From Gammaproteobacteria bacterium (lineage in GTDB: Bacteria > Pseudomonadota > Gammaproteobacteria > Pseudomonadales > Cellvibrionaceae), in assembly GCA_021151835.1 (NCBI GenBank), contig JAGKWO010000002.1:204948-268947 (forward strand): a stretch of 64,000 nt of DNA, written 5' to 3'. Positions 45,038 to 52,149 of this stretch are shown one piece after another. The position numbers were made by a program, and so were the translations under genes. Every line of letters begins with the position of its first letter. Within the stretch, counting starts at the first letter, position 1. The notes beneath the pieces were generated by a model. That model saw only the letters and a program-made list of their open reading frames with translations. It was not told the DNA's origin and ran no database searches.

Positions 45038-47584
45038 TCAAGTTGTCATACGTTGTTCACGCAAAGTGCCAATTACCGCTTCCAGTGCGCGATCAAACAA
45101 CATCCCGTCATCCAGGATAGTCAAGCGTTTGGTTTGCAACGCAATTGCCAGGCTTTCACGGCTTTCCTCCGCCACTTTCATGCCAGCACGATTAACAAAA
45201 ATATATTTTCCTACTGAGCGGATAATCGCGGCTAGCCGGCAACGGTATTTCTCGCCCGCTTCGCCTTGCATTTCGAACCAGGTACCTTGGGTAATATTAT
45301 TTACCAACGCCAAATGCTGGGCATCGGCCTGAATACTTCGTGTTACAGGTTCATCAATTGTTACATTTTCTGCTACTGCCGGAGGCTCCACTGGCTTAGC
45401 CGCTTCAACGTCGGCGGATGAGTTTCCGGTAACTGGCTGCGCGGCAGTAACCGCAGCAACATCGATAGCTGTTGGCGCAACCTCAGCAACAATTACGTTT
45501 TGCTCCGTAACTACATCTTGCGTTGCGGGTGTGATGGACTCAGCTGCAGTTTCTTTAACCGCTCGCTGGGCCTGCAACGCTTCATTGGCAGCCAATTGTG
45601 CTTTTTGTTGGGCTTCTATCAGAGCAGCTTTTACATTGGCATTTTTTGCCGCCAATTCTTGCGCTTTGATTGCCAACTCCGCCGCTGAGGCAACGGGCAC
45701 TGTATCAGCAACAGCAGGTTTTGCATCACCACGCAAACGCGCAAGGTGAACAACTTCCAATTGTTTGAATAAATTGGTGGTCTCGAATGGACTAAACGAA
45801 ATACTTTCCAATCCAGTGCGCAATTTTTGTAGCAGCTCTGGCACCAGTTTTAATAAACGCTGGCGATTATCCTTATCCATTGTGGCCGTTACGCTCCACA
45901 CCAATTGCTGTGCAGTCATGGAGCAATTGCGCCATTCTTCACTTTCCACGCCCTGTTTCAAACTGGTGATAAACATTACGTTAGCCCAGGCTTCACGCAG
46001 TAATTTGGTCACCGCTAATGGCAAATCCCTGCCAGTACAAATTCGATTCAATTCAGCATCTACCTGTGCGCGCGCGCGCTCGGATTTGGCTTTACCATCT
46101 TCAGCATCAATGGTGCGCTGTTCCAGAATTTGCGCACGACGCTTTTCTTTATCAAGATAAGAACGGAAATCCACAAGCAGACGTTCGAAGATACTCATGT
46201 CCGTATCAAACTCACTTAATACGGCGCGAACCGTCTCTTCCATTTTGCTATAGAGACTGTCTTTGCGTTGGTTTTCTTCGCTGGATTCTTGCCAACCCAA
46301 ACATGCCATCGCCATTTCATTTAATAAACGGCGCGCTGGATGGCCACCTTTGCTAAAAAATGTTTTATCGGCAATAGCAACTTTAACCATCGGTATTTGC
46401 AAACGGCCAATCAATGCTTTCATTGGCGCAGCCAGATTGCGGTCATCCAGAATAAATTCAAACATCATGCTCACCAGATTAATCACATCGTCATCGACCT
46501 GATTAATTGCGGCGGCGGTTTGAGTCTCCTGGTGTAACAATTCATTCAGCATGCTGCGCAAGTTAACCGGAGCACTATTGGCGACCGGCATGCCATAGGT
46601 ATTTTGCTGTTGCGCCAGGGACAGGATTTTTATCAAATCCTGGGTGGTAATTTCCTCACCCGGTAATTGCGCGCGCGGAGCACTGCGGCTGGCACCCAGC
46701 AAATTGCGCAGCTGGCTCAGAACCTGATTGGTTTGTTCATCGTAGTGGGGAGCAAAACCACCAGTAACCGGCGCGGATTGCAATCCCATATCCACTTCAG
46801 CGCTCAACCCTTTACCAAAACTTTCAGCCACATGGGATGTTGGTTTTTTGGGCGCGCGCGAAACGGGTTTCAGCGATGGCAAAATATTCGCATCGATAAG
46901 CGCCTGGTTAAGGACATCAAAGAATTTACCGAGCCTGGCCATAACAATATTGTCAAACAGTTTGAACAATACCAGTTTGGCTTTTACATCAACATTCAGT
47001 GTTTTGGTTGCGTCGGTAAACGCACCACAAATAACGTCCACACCGAGCGGATTATTTTTTTGGTAGACCTTGATCGGCACCAAATGATCGATACGCAAGG
47101 TAAGGTGCTGGATAGATTCGCTAAACTGCTCGTTGGCCTTGTTGACCATACCATCAACAGCAACCATCTCTTCCAGTTCATCATTTTTAACCAGGGAGAG
47201 ATCATCGAGGGAAACCGAATGATCATCTACGTGCTTTTCATCGCGGTATGCATTTGGGTCAAGCAAGCGTGCAAAGCTGATATCGATACTGCGGAAAAAT
47301 GAAGTCTCCATCGCCCGGCGACGAATACGTACCTCGCGCATGGAATCAAAAAATATGTTCTGGTCATGATTGTTGTTAGCCTTATCGGCCAACTCAAACA
47401 TGGCGTCATCCACTTTATCGAACAACTCGCGCAAAAATAATTGCAATTGCTGACGGGCCTTATCGCGCAATGAATGCATAGCCGCTGGCAAACGTGCGAG
47501 TGCAATTTGCGAATTCGCGGTAGAATTCCGCTCAACATTTAATTGGACGACCTTTTTGGGGTCAGCTTTCAGGTGCTCGGACAT
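45038..47584 (-). CDS. DUF1631 family protein, paralogue B
   Basis: This 848-residue protein is homologous along its length to the protein at 33797-36211. The shared blocks include MFEFILDDRNLAAPMKALIGRLQIPMVKVAIADKTFF (compare the paralogue's FEYMLSDDHLPDSVKALLSYL), the HPARRLLNEMA segment and the C-terminal GTWFEMQGEAGEKYRCRLAAI beta domain. Residues about 640-770 are an Ala/Gln/Val-rich low-complexity linker not seen in paralogue A. There is no signal peptide. The ATG at 47584 has a poor ribosome site. It diverges from nadC over a 217-bp gap. The function is unknown. Confidence 0.83.
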   Translation of the reverse strand: MSEHLKADPKKVVQLNVERNSTANSQIALARLPAAMHSLRDKARQQLQLFLRELFDKVDDAMFELADKANNNHDQNIFFDSMREVRIRRRAMETSFFRSIDISFARLLDPNAYRDEKHVDDHSVSLDDLSLVKNDELEEMVAVDGMVNKANEQFSESIQHLTLRIDHLVPIKVYQKNNPLGVDVICGAFTDATKTLNVDVKAKLVLFKLFDNIVMARLGKFFDVLNQALIDANILPSLKPVSRAPKKPTSHVAESFGKGLSAEVDMGLQSAPVTGGFAPHYDEQTNQVLSQLRNLLGASRSAPRAQLPGEEITTQDLIKILSLAQQQNTYGMPVANSAPVNLRSMLNELLHQETQTAAAINQVDDDVINLVSMMFEFILDDRNLAAPMKALIGRLQIPMVKVAIADKTFFSKGGHPARRLLNEMAMACLGWQESSEENQRKDSLYSKMEETVRAVLSEFDTDMSIFERLLVDFRSYLDKEKRRAQILEQRTIDAEDGKAKSERARAQVDAELNRICTGRDLPLAVTKLLREAWANVMFITSLKQGVESEEWRNCSMTAQQLVWSVTATMDKDNRQRLLKLVPELLQKLRTGLESISFSPFETTNLFKQLEVVHLARLRGDAKPAVADTVPVASAAELAIKAQELAAKNANVKAALIEAQQKAQLAANEALQAQRAVKETAAESITPATQDVVTEQNVIVAEVAPTAIDVAAVTAAQPVTGNSSADVEAAKPVEPPAVAENVTIDEPVTRSIQADAQHLALVNNITQGTWFEMQGEAGEKYRCRLAAIIRSVGKYIFVNRAGMKVAEESRESLAIALQTKRLTILDDGMLFDRALEAVIGTLREQRMTT

Positions 47585-47801
47585 GGTGGATTACCATTAG
47601 TAAAAACTTGCGTAAGAGCAGTATAACCAAGGGCAAGACACACAAAATGGGCAAATGATGAGTTCGAGAGACATATCACAAACAGTTATAACCACTAGGC
47701 CTGATTTGCCTTTTTTAAGTATATTTAGTAATTAGATGCCTATTTTTGTGCCAAATTGATCCACTTTAACGACAAACCTGTTTAATTATCCGACACTTAC
47801 T

Positions 47802-48656
47802 ATGAATTTTTTATATATCCAAAATCTGCCGACTTTAGCTGAAGATATAACAAAAACCGTTCAACTGGCACTAGCGGAAGACATAGGCACGGGCGATATT
47901 ACCGCCCAATTAATCGCCCCCGATGAGCAAGCTGAGGCACGGGTGATTACCCGCGAAGACTGCATTTTTTGTGGCAAGGCATGGGTCGAGGAAATATTTA
48001 AACAGCTTGATCCCAACGTCGAAATTCATTGGCATATAGAAGACGGGCAAGCCGCACCCGCGAACAGCTTGCTATTTACCTTAAAAGGTAGCGCCCGCAG
48101 TTTGCTAACTGGCGAACGCGCCGCACTCAATTTTGTACAAACCCTTTCCGGCACCGCCACTACCAGCCACCAGTACGCCCAACAAGTTGCCCATACACAA
48201 GTCAAGCTATTGGATACCCGCAAAACGATTCCCGGGCTGCGCACCGCACAAAAATATGCCGTCGCGTGCGGTGGCTGCCACAATCACCGCATCGGCCTTT
48301 ACGACGCATTTTTAATCAAAGAAAACCACATCGCAGCAAGTGGTGGAATCAGCGAAGCGGTCGCACGCGCACATCAAATCGCGCCCGGAAAACCTGTGGA
48401 GGTTGAGGTGGAAACATTTGCAGAACTGGAGCAAGCCCTGGCTGCAAAAGCAGACATCATCATGCTGGATAATTTTTCCATCGACGACATGAAAAAAGCT
48501 GTAGCAATTACGGCAAAACGCGCAAAGCTGGAAGCATCTGGAAATATTAATGAAACCACCCTGATTCCAACGGCTGAAACCGGGGTGGATTTTATTTCGA
48601 TTGGGGGATTAACGAAGCATTGTCGCGCGGTGGATTTGTCGATGCGGTTGGTTTGA
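47802..48656 (+). CDS. nadC: Nicotinate-nucleotide diphosphorylase (quinolinate phosphoribosyltransferase)
   Basis: The 284-residue cytosolic enzyme of NAD biosynthesis turns quinolinate and PRPP into nicotinate mononucleotide. Family motifs are complete: ALAEDIGTGDIT near the N-terminus, LLTGERAALNFVQTLSGTAT, LDTRKTIPGLR, KYAVACGGCHNHRIGLYDAFLIKENHI, the VEVETFAELEQAL strand, IIMLDNF, and GVDFISIGGLTKH near the C-terminus. Its stop codon abuts the stop of the pilin gene on the other strand with no intervening base. In pseudomonads nadC also borders pilA, so this is the conserved backbone position. Confidence 0.96.
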   Translation: MNFLYIQNLPTLAEDITKTVQLALAEDIGTGDITAQLIAPDEQAEARVITREDCIFCGKAWVEEIFKQLDPNVEIHWHIEDGQAAPANSLLFTLKGSARSLLTGERAALNFVQTLSGTATTSHQYAQQVAHTQVKLLDTRKTIPGLRTAQKYAVACGGCHNHRIGLYDAFLIKENHIAASGGISEAVARAHQIAPGKPVEVEVETFAELEQALAAKADIIMLDNFSIDDMKKAVAITAKRAKLEASGNINETTLIPTAETGVDFISIGGLTKHCRAVDLSMRLV

Positions 48657-49127
48657 TTAAAAATCACACCCTTTTGGGCGATAAACAGCATCTATTGTTG
48701 TGGAACAACTCCAAACCCCCTCAGCAGTTCGTGTCCAGGTTAAAGTTTCGGTGGCTAAAAGTTGAGTTGCACCGGCACTAAATGTAGCCTGGATTGTTAT
48801 ACCTCCATTAGGAGCAATAATAACCTGAGGAACACCTTGTCCTGCAAGCAACGTTGCGCCTGTTTGAGACGCCCCGTCAATCAATGTTGACCCCACAGCA
48901 TTGGGCTCACATTCATTGATACCGACACCAATTGTAATCTTTCCCGCATTCACACAAGTTTCAACTAATGACCTTAAACTTCCAGTTTCTGTCATTACTC
49001 GTGCTGCTTGAGATTTCGCCACATGACCTTGATAGGCTGGTAAAGCAACAGCAGCCAAAATCCCTATAATTGCAACCACAATCATCAATTCAATTAAAGT
49101 GAATCCAGTTGATGAGGATAATTTCAT
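48657..49127 (-). CDS. Type IV pilin, second copy (PilA paralogue)
   Basis: The 156-residue prepilin has a short leader MKLSSSTG cleaved before FTLIELMIVVAIIGILAAVA, the hydrophobic N-terminal helix of type IV pilins. Near the C-terminus a TWTRTAEGVWSC segment and a final Cys (KGC) suggest a disulfide loop. It resembles the pilin at 51366-51869 in both regions but differs in the middle, so it is probably an alternative or minor pilin. It is the last gene of the cassette between pilA and nadC, and has its own sigma-54 promoter and putative PilR site. The ATG at 49127 lies behind GGAGGGAT. Confidence 0.88.
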   Translation of the reverse strand: MKLSSSTGFTLIELMIVVAIIGILAAVALPAYQGHVAKSQAARVMTETGSLRSLVETCVNAGKITIGVGINECEPNAVGSTLIDGASQTGATLLAGQGVPQVIIAPNGGITIQATFSAGATQLLATETLTWTRTAEGVWSCSTTIDAVYRPKGCDF

Positions 49128-49162
49128 AGTATCCCTCCGGATAAATTTCTTGCTTATACAAG

Positions 49163-49178
49163 AGCAACTTCTAAGCCA
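49163..49178 (-). promoter_or_regulatory. Sigma-54 promoter of the second pilin gene
   Basis: On the minus strand TGGCTTAGAAGTTGCT carries the -24 GG and -12 GC with exact sigma-54 spacing, 36-51 bp upstream of the pilin ATG. Confidence 0.7.
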
Positions 49179-49270
49179 GATTTAAATTTCCATAAAAATC
49201 AAGGCACTCTCATGATTAAGCATTTGCTCATTTTGCCTGCCTAAAGTTGCCTGAGTGATTGCAGTCAAAT

Positions 49271-49289
49271 AGTGACAATTTTCGTCACT
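49271..49289. promoter_or_regulatory. Putative PilR enhancer of the second pilin gene
   Basis: AGTGACAATTTTCGTCACT is an inverted repeat centred about 130 bp upstream of the predicted transcription start. It closely matches the element at 52048-52066 upstream of the main pilin gene. Confidence 0.55.
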
Positions 49290-49368
49290 ATAATTTATTT
49301 GCACAGAGATTAATTGAATTATAAAAATATGAAATTTGATCCTAAAAAAGAAGCTCTGCCCCCAAGAA

Positions 49369-50073
49369 TCACCATGGAAATAAATCAACCAACGCTAGTC
49401 GTTCACCTGTTTTTTTATTTATTAAAACCACAATAGGTCGCTGTGCAGCCGCCACAGGAACAAAACTATCCGCTAATGGATAGTCACGTAAAATTTTATT
49501 CACCTTATTGGGATTATTAAAACGCTTAAGGATGCTTAGGGGTAATGCATTAGCACTGACAGTTGCCGCAATATCATCATCGTAAATCTGCAAAAGCTCT
49601 GCTCGATAATATGCATCACCTTTAACAATAGTCGCAGGCAAATTATTTTTTACCGCCCCCCAAATTGGCCCGGTTACACTCCGATGAAAAACATTAGTGG
49701 AAGACAAATCATTCGGGGGCATAACAGCTTCGTATGCCTGAACCACTTCAAAACGCCCGGAATCATATATCATCCAAATAGGCCGGCCCTGCGCCACGAT
49801 ATACACACCATAAACAAGAGCCAGCAGCTGAATAAAACTTATAACTAAAAGGTCTTTCTTTAAGGTTTTTTTCCCTTGTTTTGCAACTATCAAAGTCAGT
49901 AGGGGACCAACAATTACATCAATACTCAACAACAATAAGAATATATGAGCTACACCCAATGCCTTATCCAAAGGAGCGGGATACCACAACCCAAAGACCA
50001 AACCCAATAGTAAAACTGCAATAAAAAATGATATCAGTAAATGAATAACAAAACATAAAAGCCGAAATTTCAT
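49369..50073 (-). CDS. TfpZ-like type IV pilin accessory protein
   Basis: The 234-residue inner-membrane protein has hydrophobic segments at about 5-29, 38-62 and 75-95, and then a soluble periplasmic part. The start MKFRLLCFVIHLLISFF, the LSIDVIVGPLLTLIVAKQGKKTLK block and the IWMIYDSGRFEVV segment match the TfpZ pilin-assembly accessory family found next to pilA in some Pseudomonas aeruginosa pilin groups. In those strains TfpZ adjusts pilin export or surface pilus amount. The gene follows the serine hydrolase by 11 bp. The cassette is visibly more AT-rich than its surroundings, consistent with horizontal acquisition. Confidence 0.8.
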   Translation of the reverse strand: MKFRLLCFVIHLLISFFIAVLLLGLVFGLWYPAPLDKALGVAHIFLLLLSIDVIVGPLLTLIVAKQGKKTLKKDLLVISFIQLLALVYGVYIVAQGRPIWMIYDSGRFEVVQAYEAVMPPNDLSSTNVFHRSVTGPIWGAVKNNLPATIVKGDAYYRAELLQIYDDDIAATVSANALPLSILKRFNNPNKVNKILRDYPLADSFVPVAAAQRPIVVLINKKTGERLALVDLFPW

Positions 50074-50084
50074 TAAAATACTCT

Positions 50085-51317
50085 TTAAGGCTTAACAGTA
50101 GTTAACTGGTTTAAGATCGTTAATTTTCCTTGCATTGCATAATGCAAATTCAATCGGTTATATATCCAGGGAACCCATGCATTTGGTGAGTTTGCCTGAT
50201 ATAGATTGGCGCCACTTTTCAATAATACTGTTACCCCACCAAAGCTATCGATAATTGCAACCGATGCAACACCTGGTAAATATCCCTCGTGATAATGTAT
50301 TGCTATGCCGCTTTTTTCAGGACGATAATAATTGAAGCCCATATTCGAGCAACCTAGTGTTTTCAACAATTTGCATGCAGCTTCAGGTGGCGTTTGTTCA
50401 AATGGCGACCCTGCCGAATCATGATGAATATTCCACAGTAACGCTGCTAATCCGTTAGCAGACCCCGAGAGTCCTGCCACCGCAGATATAGAGTCAAAAT
50501 CAAAAATTTTTAGATAAGTATCGTCATACCACTCTTCATATCGATAATCGTATCTAACCTCATCATCCAGATAATAACCATCAATAAATTTAATATTGTA
50601 TTTAGATAATGAATACCTATTCTCTGCATATGTGCGAAACTCTTCACCAGTAACTCGATCAACTATGGCGCCCAGCAAACAATATCCCATATTTGAATAA
50701 ACCTGTTTTTCACCCGGATTAAATGCTAATGCCAGCGTTTGCAATTGGGCCAGTTCATGAGGACACCAAGGTTTCTTTCGCCGTGAAAACATTGGATCCC
50801 CACCCCCACTTAATCGGTTAAACCCAGCACGATGATTTAATAGATCAGCAACAGTTATATTGCGGATTCGCGAATCTTTGAGTTGATTTATCTCAGGGAA
50901 AAAGCTTATCAATGTATCTTCATAGCGAATTTTATTTTGCCGTACCAAATCATAAATTATTGCTGTTGTGATCAATTTTGTAACGCTGGCATATCGGTAA
51001 CGATGAGCCTCACTCACTCTTACGCCAAAGATTTTATTTTTGTATCCAATCACGCAACTTTCTAAAAAATTATCTGCGTCTATAAAGGCAACCTGAGCAG
51101 AATACGCCCCCTGCCGAGTTACGGCATGCCCTAAAAAGATATTGAGCCATGATGAGGGAGAGGAGCAACGAGAGGTAGAAACTGATACAACTTCTGCCTC
51201 CAGAGGCTGAAACCAGCGTGCGACTTTATAGGGAAAAGTGGAAATTTGAAAATAGAACCAAAACGATAGCGCAATTACTATCGCTGTAGCGCAGTATTTT
51301 AATAACTTTAATTTCAT
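50085..51317 (-). CDS. Serine hydrolase of the beta-lactamase/PBP fold in the pilin locus
   Basis: The 410-residue protein has an N-terminal membrane anchor or uncleaved signal (about 8-25) and a class C beta-lactamase-type domain. The active-site Ser is S111 in ASVTK (S111, K114); the second motif is YSN (Y207 to N209) in KQVYSNMGYCLLG. In place of KTG there is HYHEGYLPG, typical of the esterase/peptidase branch, not true beta-lactamases. The ATG at 51317 is preferred to a GTG at 51332, which lies within the pilA terminator. It sits between pilA and the tfpZ-like gene, so a role in pilin processing, modification or a peptidoglycan passage is possible, but the substrate is unknown. It is AT-rich relative to pilB and nadC. 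Confidence 0.83.
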   Translation of the reverse strand: MKLKLLKYCATAIVIALSFWFYFQISTFPYKVARWFQPLEAEVVSVSTSRCSSPSSWLNIFLGHAVTRQGAYSAQVAFIDADNFLESCVIGYKNKIFGVRVSEAHRYRYASVTKLITTAIIYDLVRQNKIRYEDTLISFFPEINQLKDSRIRNITVADLLNHRAGFNRLSGGGDPMFSRRKKPWCPHELAQLQTLALAFNPGEKQVYSNMGYCLLGAIVDRVTGEEFRTYAENRYSLSKYNIKFIDGYYLDDEVRYDYRYEEWYDDTYLKIFDFDSISAVAGLSGSANGLAALLWNIHHDSAGSPFEQTPPEAACKLLKTLGCSNMGFNYYRPEKSGIAIHYHEGYLPGVASVAIIDSFGGVTVLLKSGANLYQANSPNAWVPWIYNRLNLHYAMQGKLTILNQLTTVKP

Positions 51318-51327
51318 AAATAAAAAA

Positions 51328-51344
51328 GCCACCCGAAGGTGGCT
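51328..51344 (-). terminator. Terminator/attenuator after pilA
   Basis: AGCCACC/GGTGGCT stem with a 3-base loop (51328-51344) is followed on the minus strand by TTTTTTATTT. It ends the abundant pilA transcript while some read-through could supply the hydrolase and tfpZ-like genes. Confidence 0.85.
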
Positions 51345-51365
51345 CTACTTGTAAACAGTTGATTA

Positions 51366-51869
51366 TTACGGGGCTACAGTACAACCACTAGGAGCATATT
51401 TTGATTCTACATTCGTTGAACAGCTCCAAGTGCCGCCATCGGCTCCGTTGCGAGTCCAAGTGAAAGTTTTTCCGGTTACTGCAGTAGCAGCGCTATTACC
51501 AAATGTACCAATCAAAGTTGAGTTAGCTGCTGCTGTATCTGCAATGGTTACATCTACACCACCCAACTTCTTGGCAGGAACAGCACCAAGATCCTCCGCC
51601 GCTCCACCCAGCAAACTACTACCAGTAAAACCAATAGAACAGTCGGTAGCCGTTGGAACAGCTGCTGGTCCAACCGGAGTCAATCTACCATCCAACAAAC
51701 AAGTTTCAATTGTAGTCTTAAGAGCACCAAGTTCAGTCATCACACGAGAAACTTGAGATTTAGCAACATAAGTTTGATATTGCGGCAGCGCAACAGCGGC
51801 CAAAATACCAATGATCGCTACCACGATCATCAATTCAATAAGGGTAAAACCTTTTTGCATAGTCTTCAT
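51366..51869 (-). CDS. pilA: Major type IV pilin
   Basis: The 167-residue prepilin has leader MKTMQKG cleaved before FTLIELMIVVAIIGILAAVA by PilD. The globular part ends with a FTWTRNGADGGTWSC segment and APSGC, giving the C-terminal disulfide loop expected of type IVa pilins. The start is the ATG at 51869, with GGAG seven bases upstream; a GTG further up (51881) is in frame but less likely. The gene lies opposite pilB, as in Pseudomonas. It has a sigma-54 promoter and an upstream repeat that probably binds PilR, and is followed by a strong terminator. Confidence 0.93.
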   Translation of the reverse strand: MKTMQKGFTLIELMIVVAIIGILAAVALPQYQTYVAKSQVSRVMTELGALKTTIETCLLDGRLTPVGPAAVPTATDCSIGFTGSSLLGGAAEDLGAVPAKKLGGVDVTIADTAAANSTLIGTFGNSAATAVTGKTFTWTRNGADGGTWSCSTNVESKYAPSGCTVAP

Positions 51870-51925
51870 AAACAACTCCACTAATTAAGGCGGTTTGCCA
51901 TTTGGTTAACAACACTTTAAGTTCA

Positions 51926-51941
51926 GCAAGCCCCATACCAA
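51926..51941 (-). promoter_or_regulatory. Sigma-54 promoter of pilA
   Basis: On the minus strand TGGTATGGGGCTTGCT has the -24 GG and -12 GC with exact spacing. The predicted start site is near 51914, 45 bp upstream of the ATG. pilA genes are known sigma-54/PilR targets. Confidence 0.75.
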
Positions 51942-52047
51942 CTTAGACAATTAGCGCATAACATGCATGATTACAGTTATTTACAGGGCGGTGCTAATTC
52001 AAAGATTGCTGCTTTAACCCGATCAGCACTTTCGGAATAGGACAGTT

Positions 52048-52066
52048 AGTGACACTTTTTGTCACC
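52048..52066. promoter_or_regulatory. Putative PilR enhancer of pilA
   Basis: AGTGACACTTTTTGTCACC contains GTGACA/TGTCAC inverted arms and is followed on the minus strand by a further TGTC (52041-52044, as GACA). It lies about 140 bp upstream of the predicted pilA start, in the gap between pilA and pilB. It matches the element at 49271-49289. Confidence 0.6.
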
Positions 52067-52149
52067 CGGCAAGTGCAACAAGCATTAAATACCAAAGATA
52101 GGCTACTATTGAATTTTTATAAGACATCTTGCGCTAGTGGATAATAACC

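Noticed and set aside
49182..49388. Open frame of 68 codons on the minus strand between the tfpZ-like gene and the second pilin
   Set aside because: It covers the pilin promoter and enhancer region, overlaps the tfpZ-like gene end, has no clear ribosome site and shows no family character.
50085..51317. Antibiotic-resistance beta-lactamase
   Set aside because: The KTG motif is replaced by a His-x-Gly-like segment, the protein is membrane-anchored and lies in a pilin cassette, which fits the esterase/peptidase branch better.
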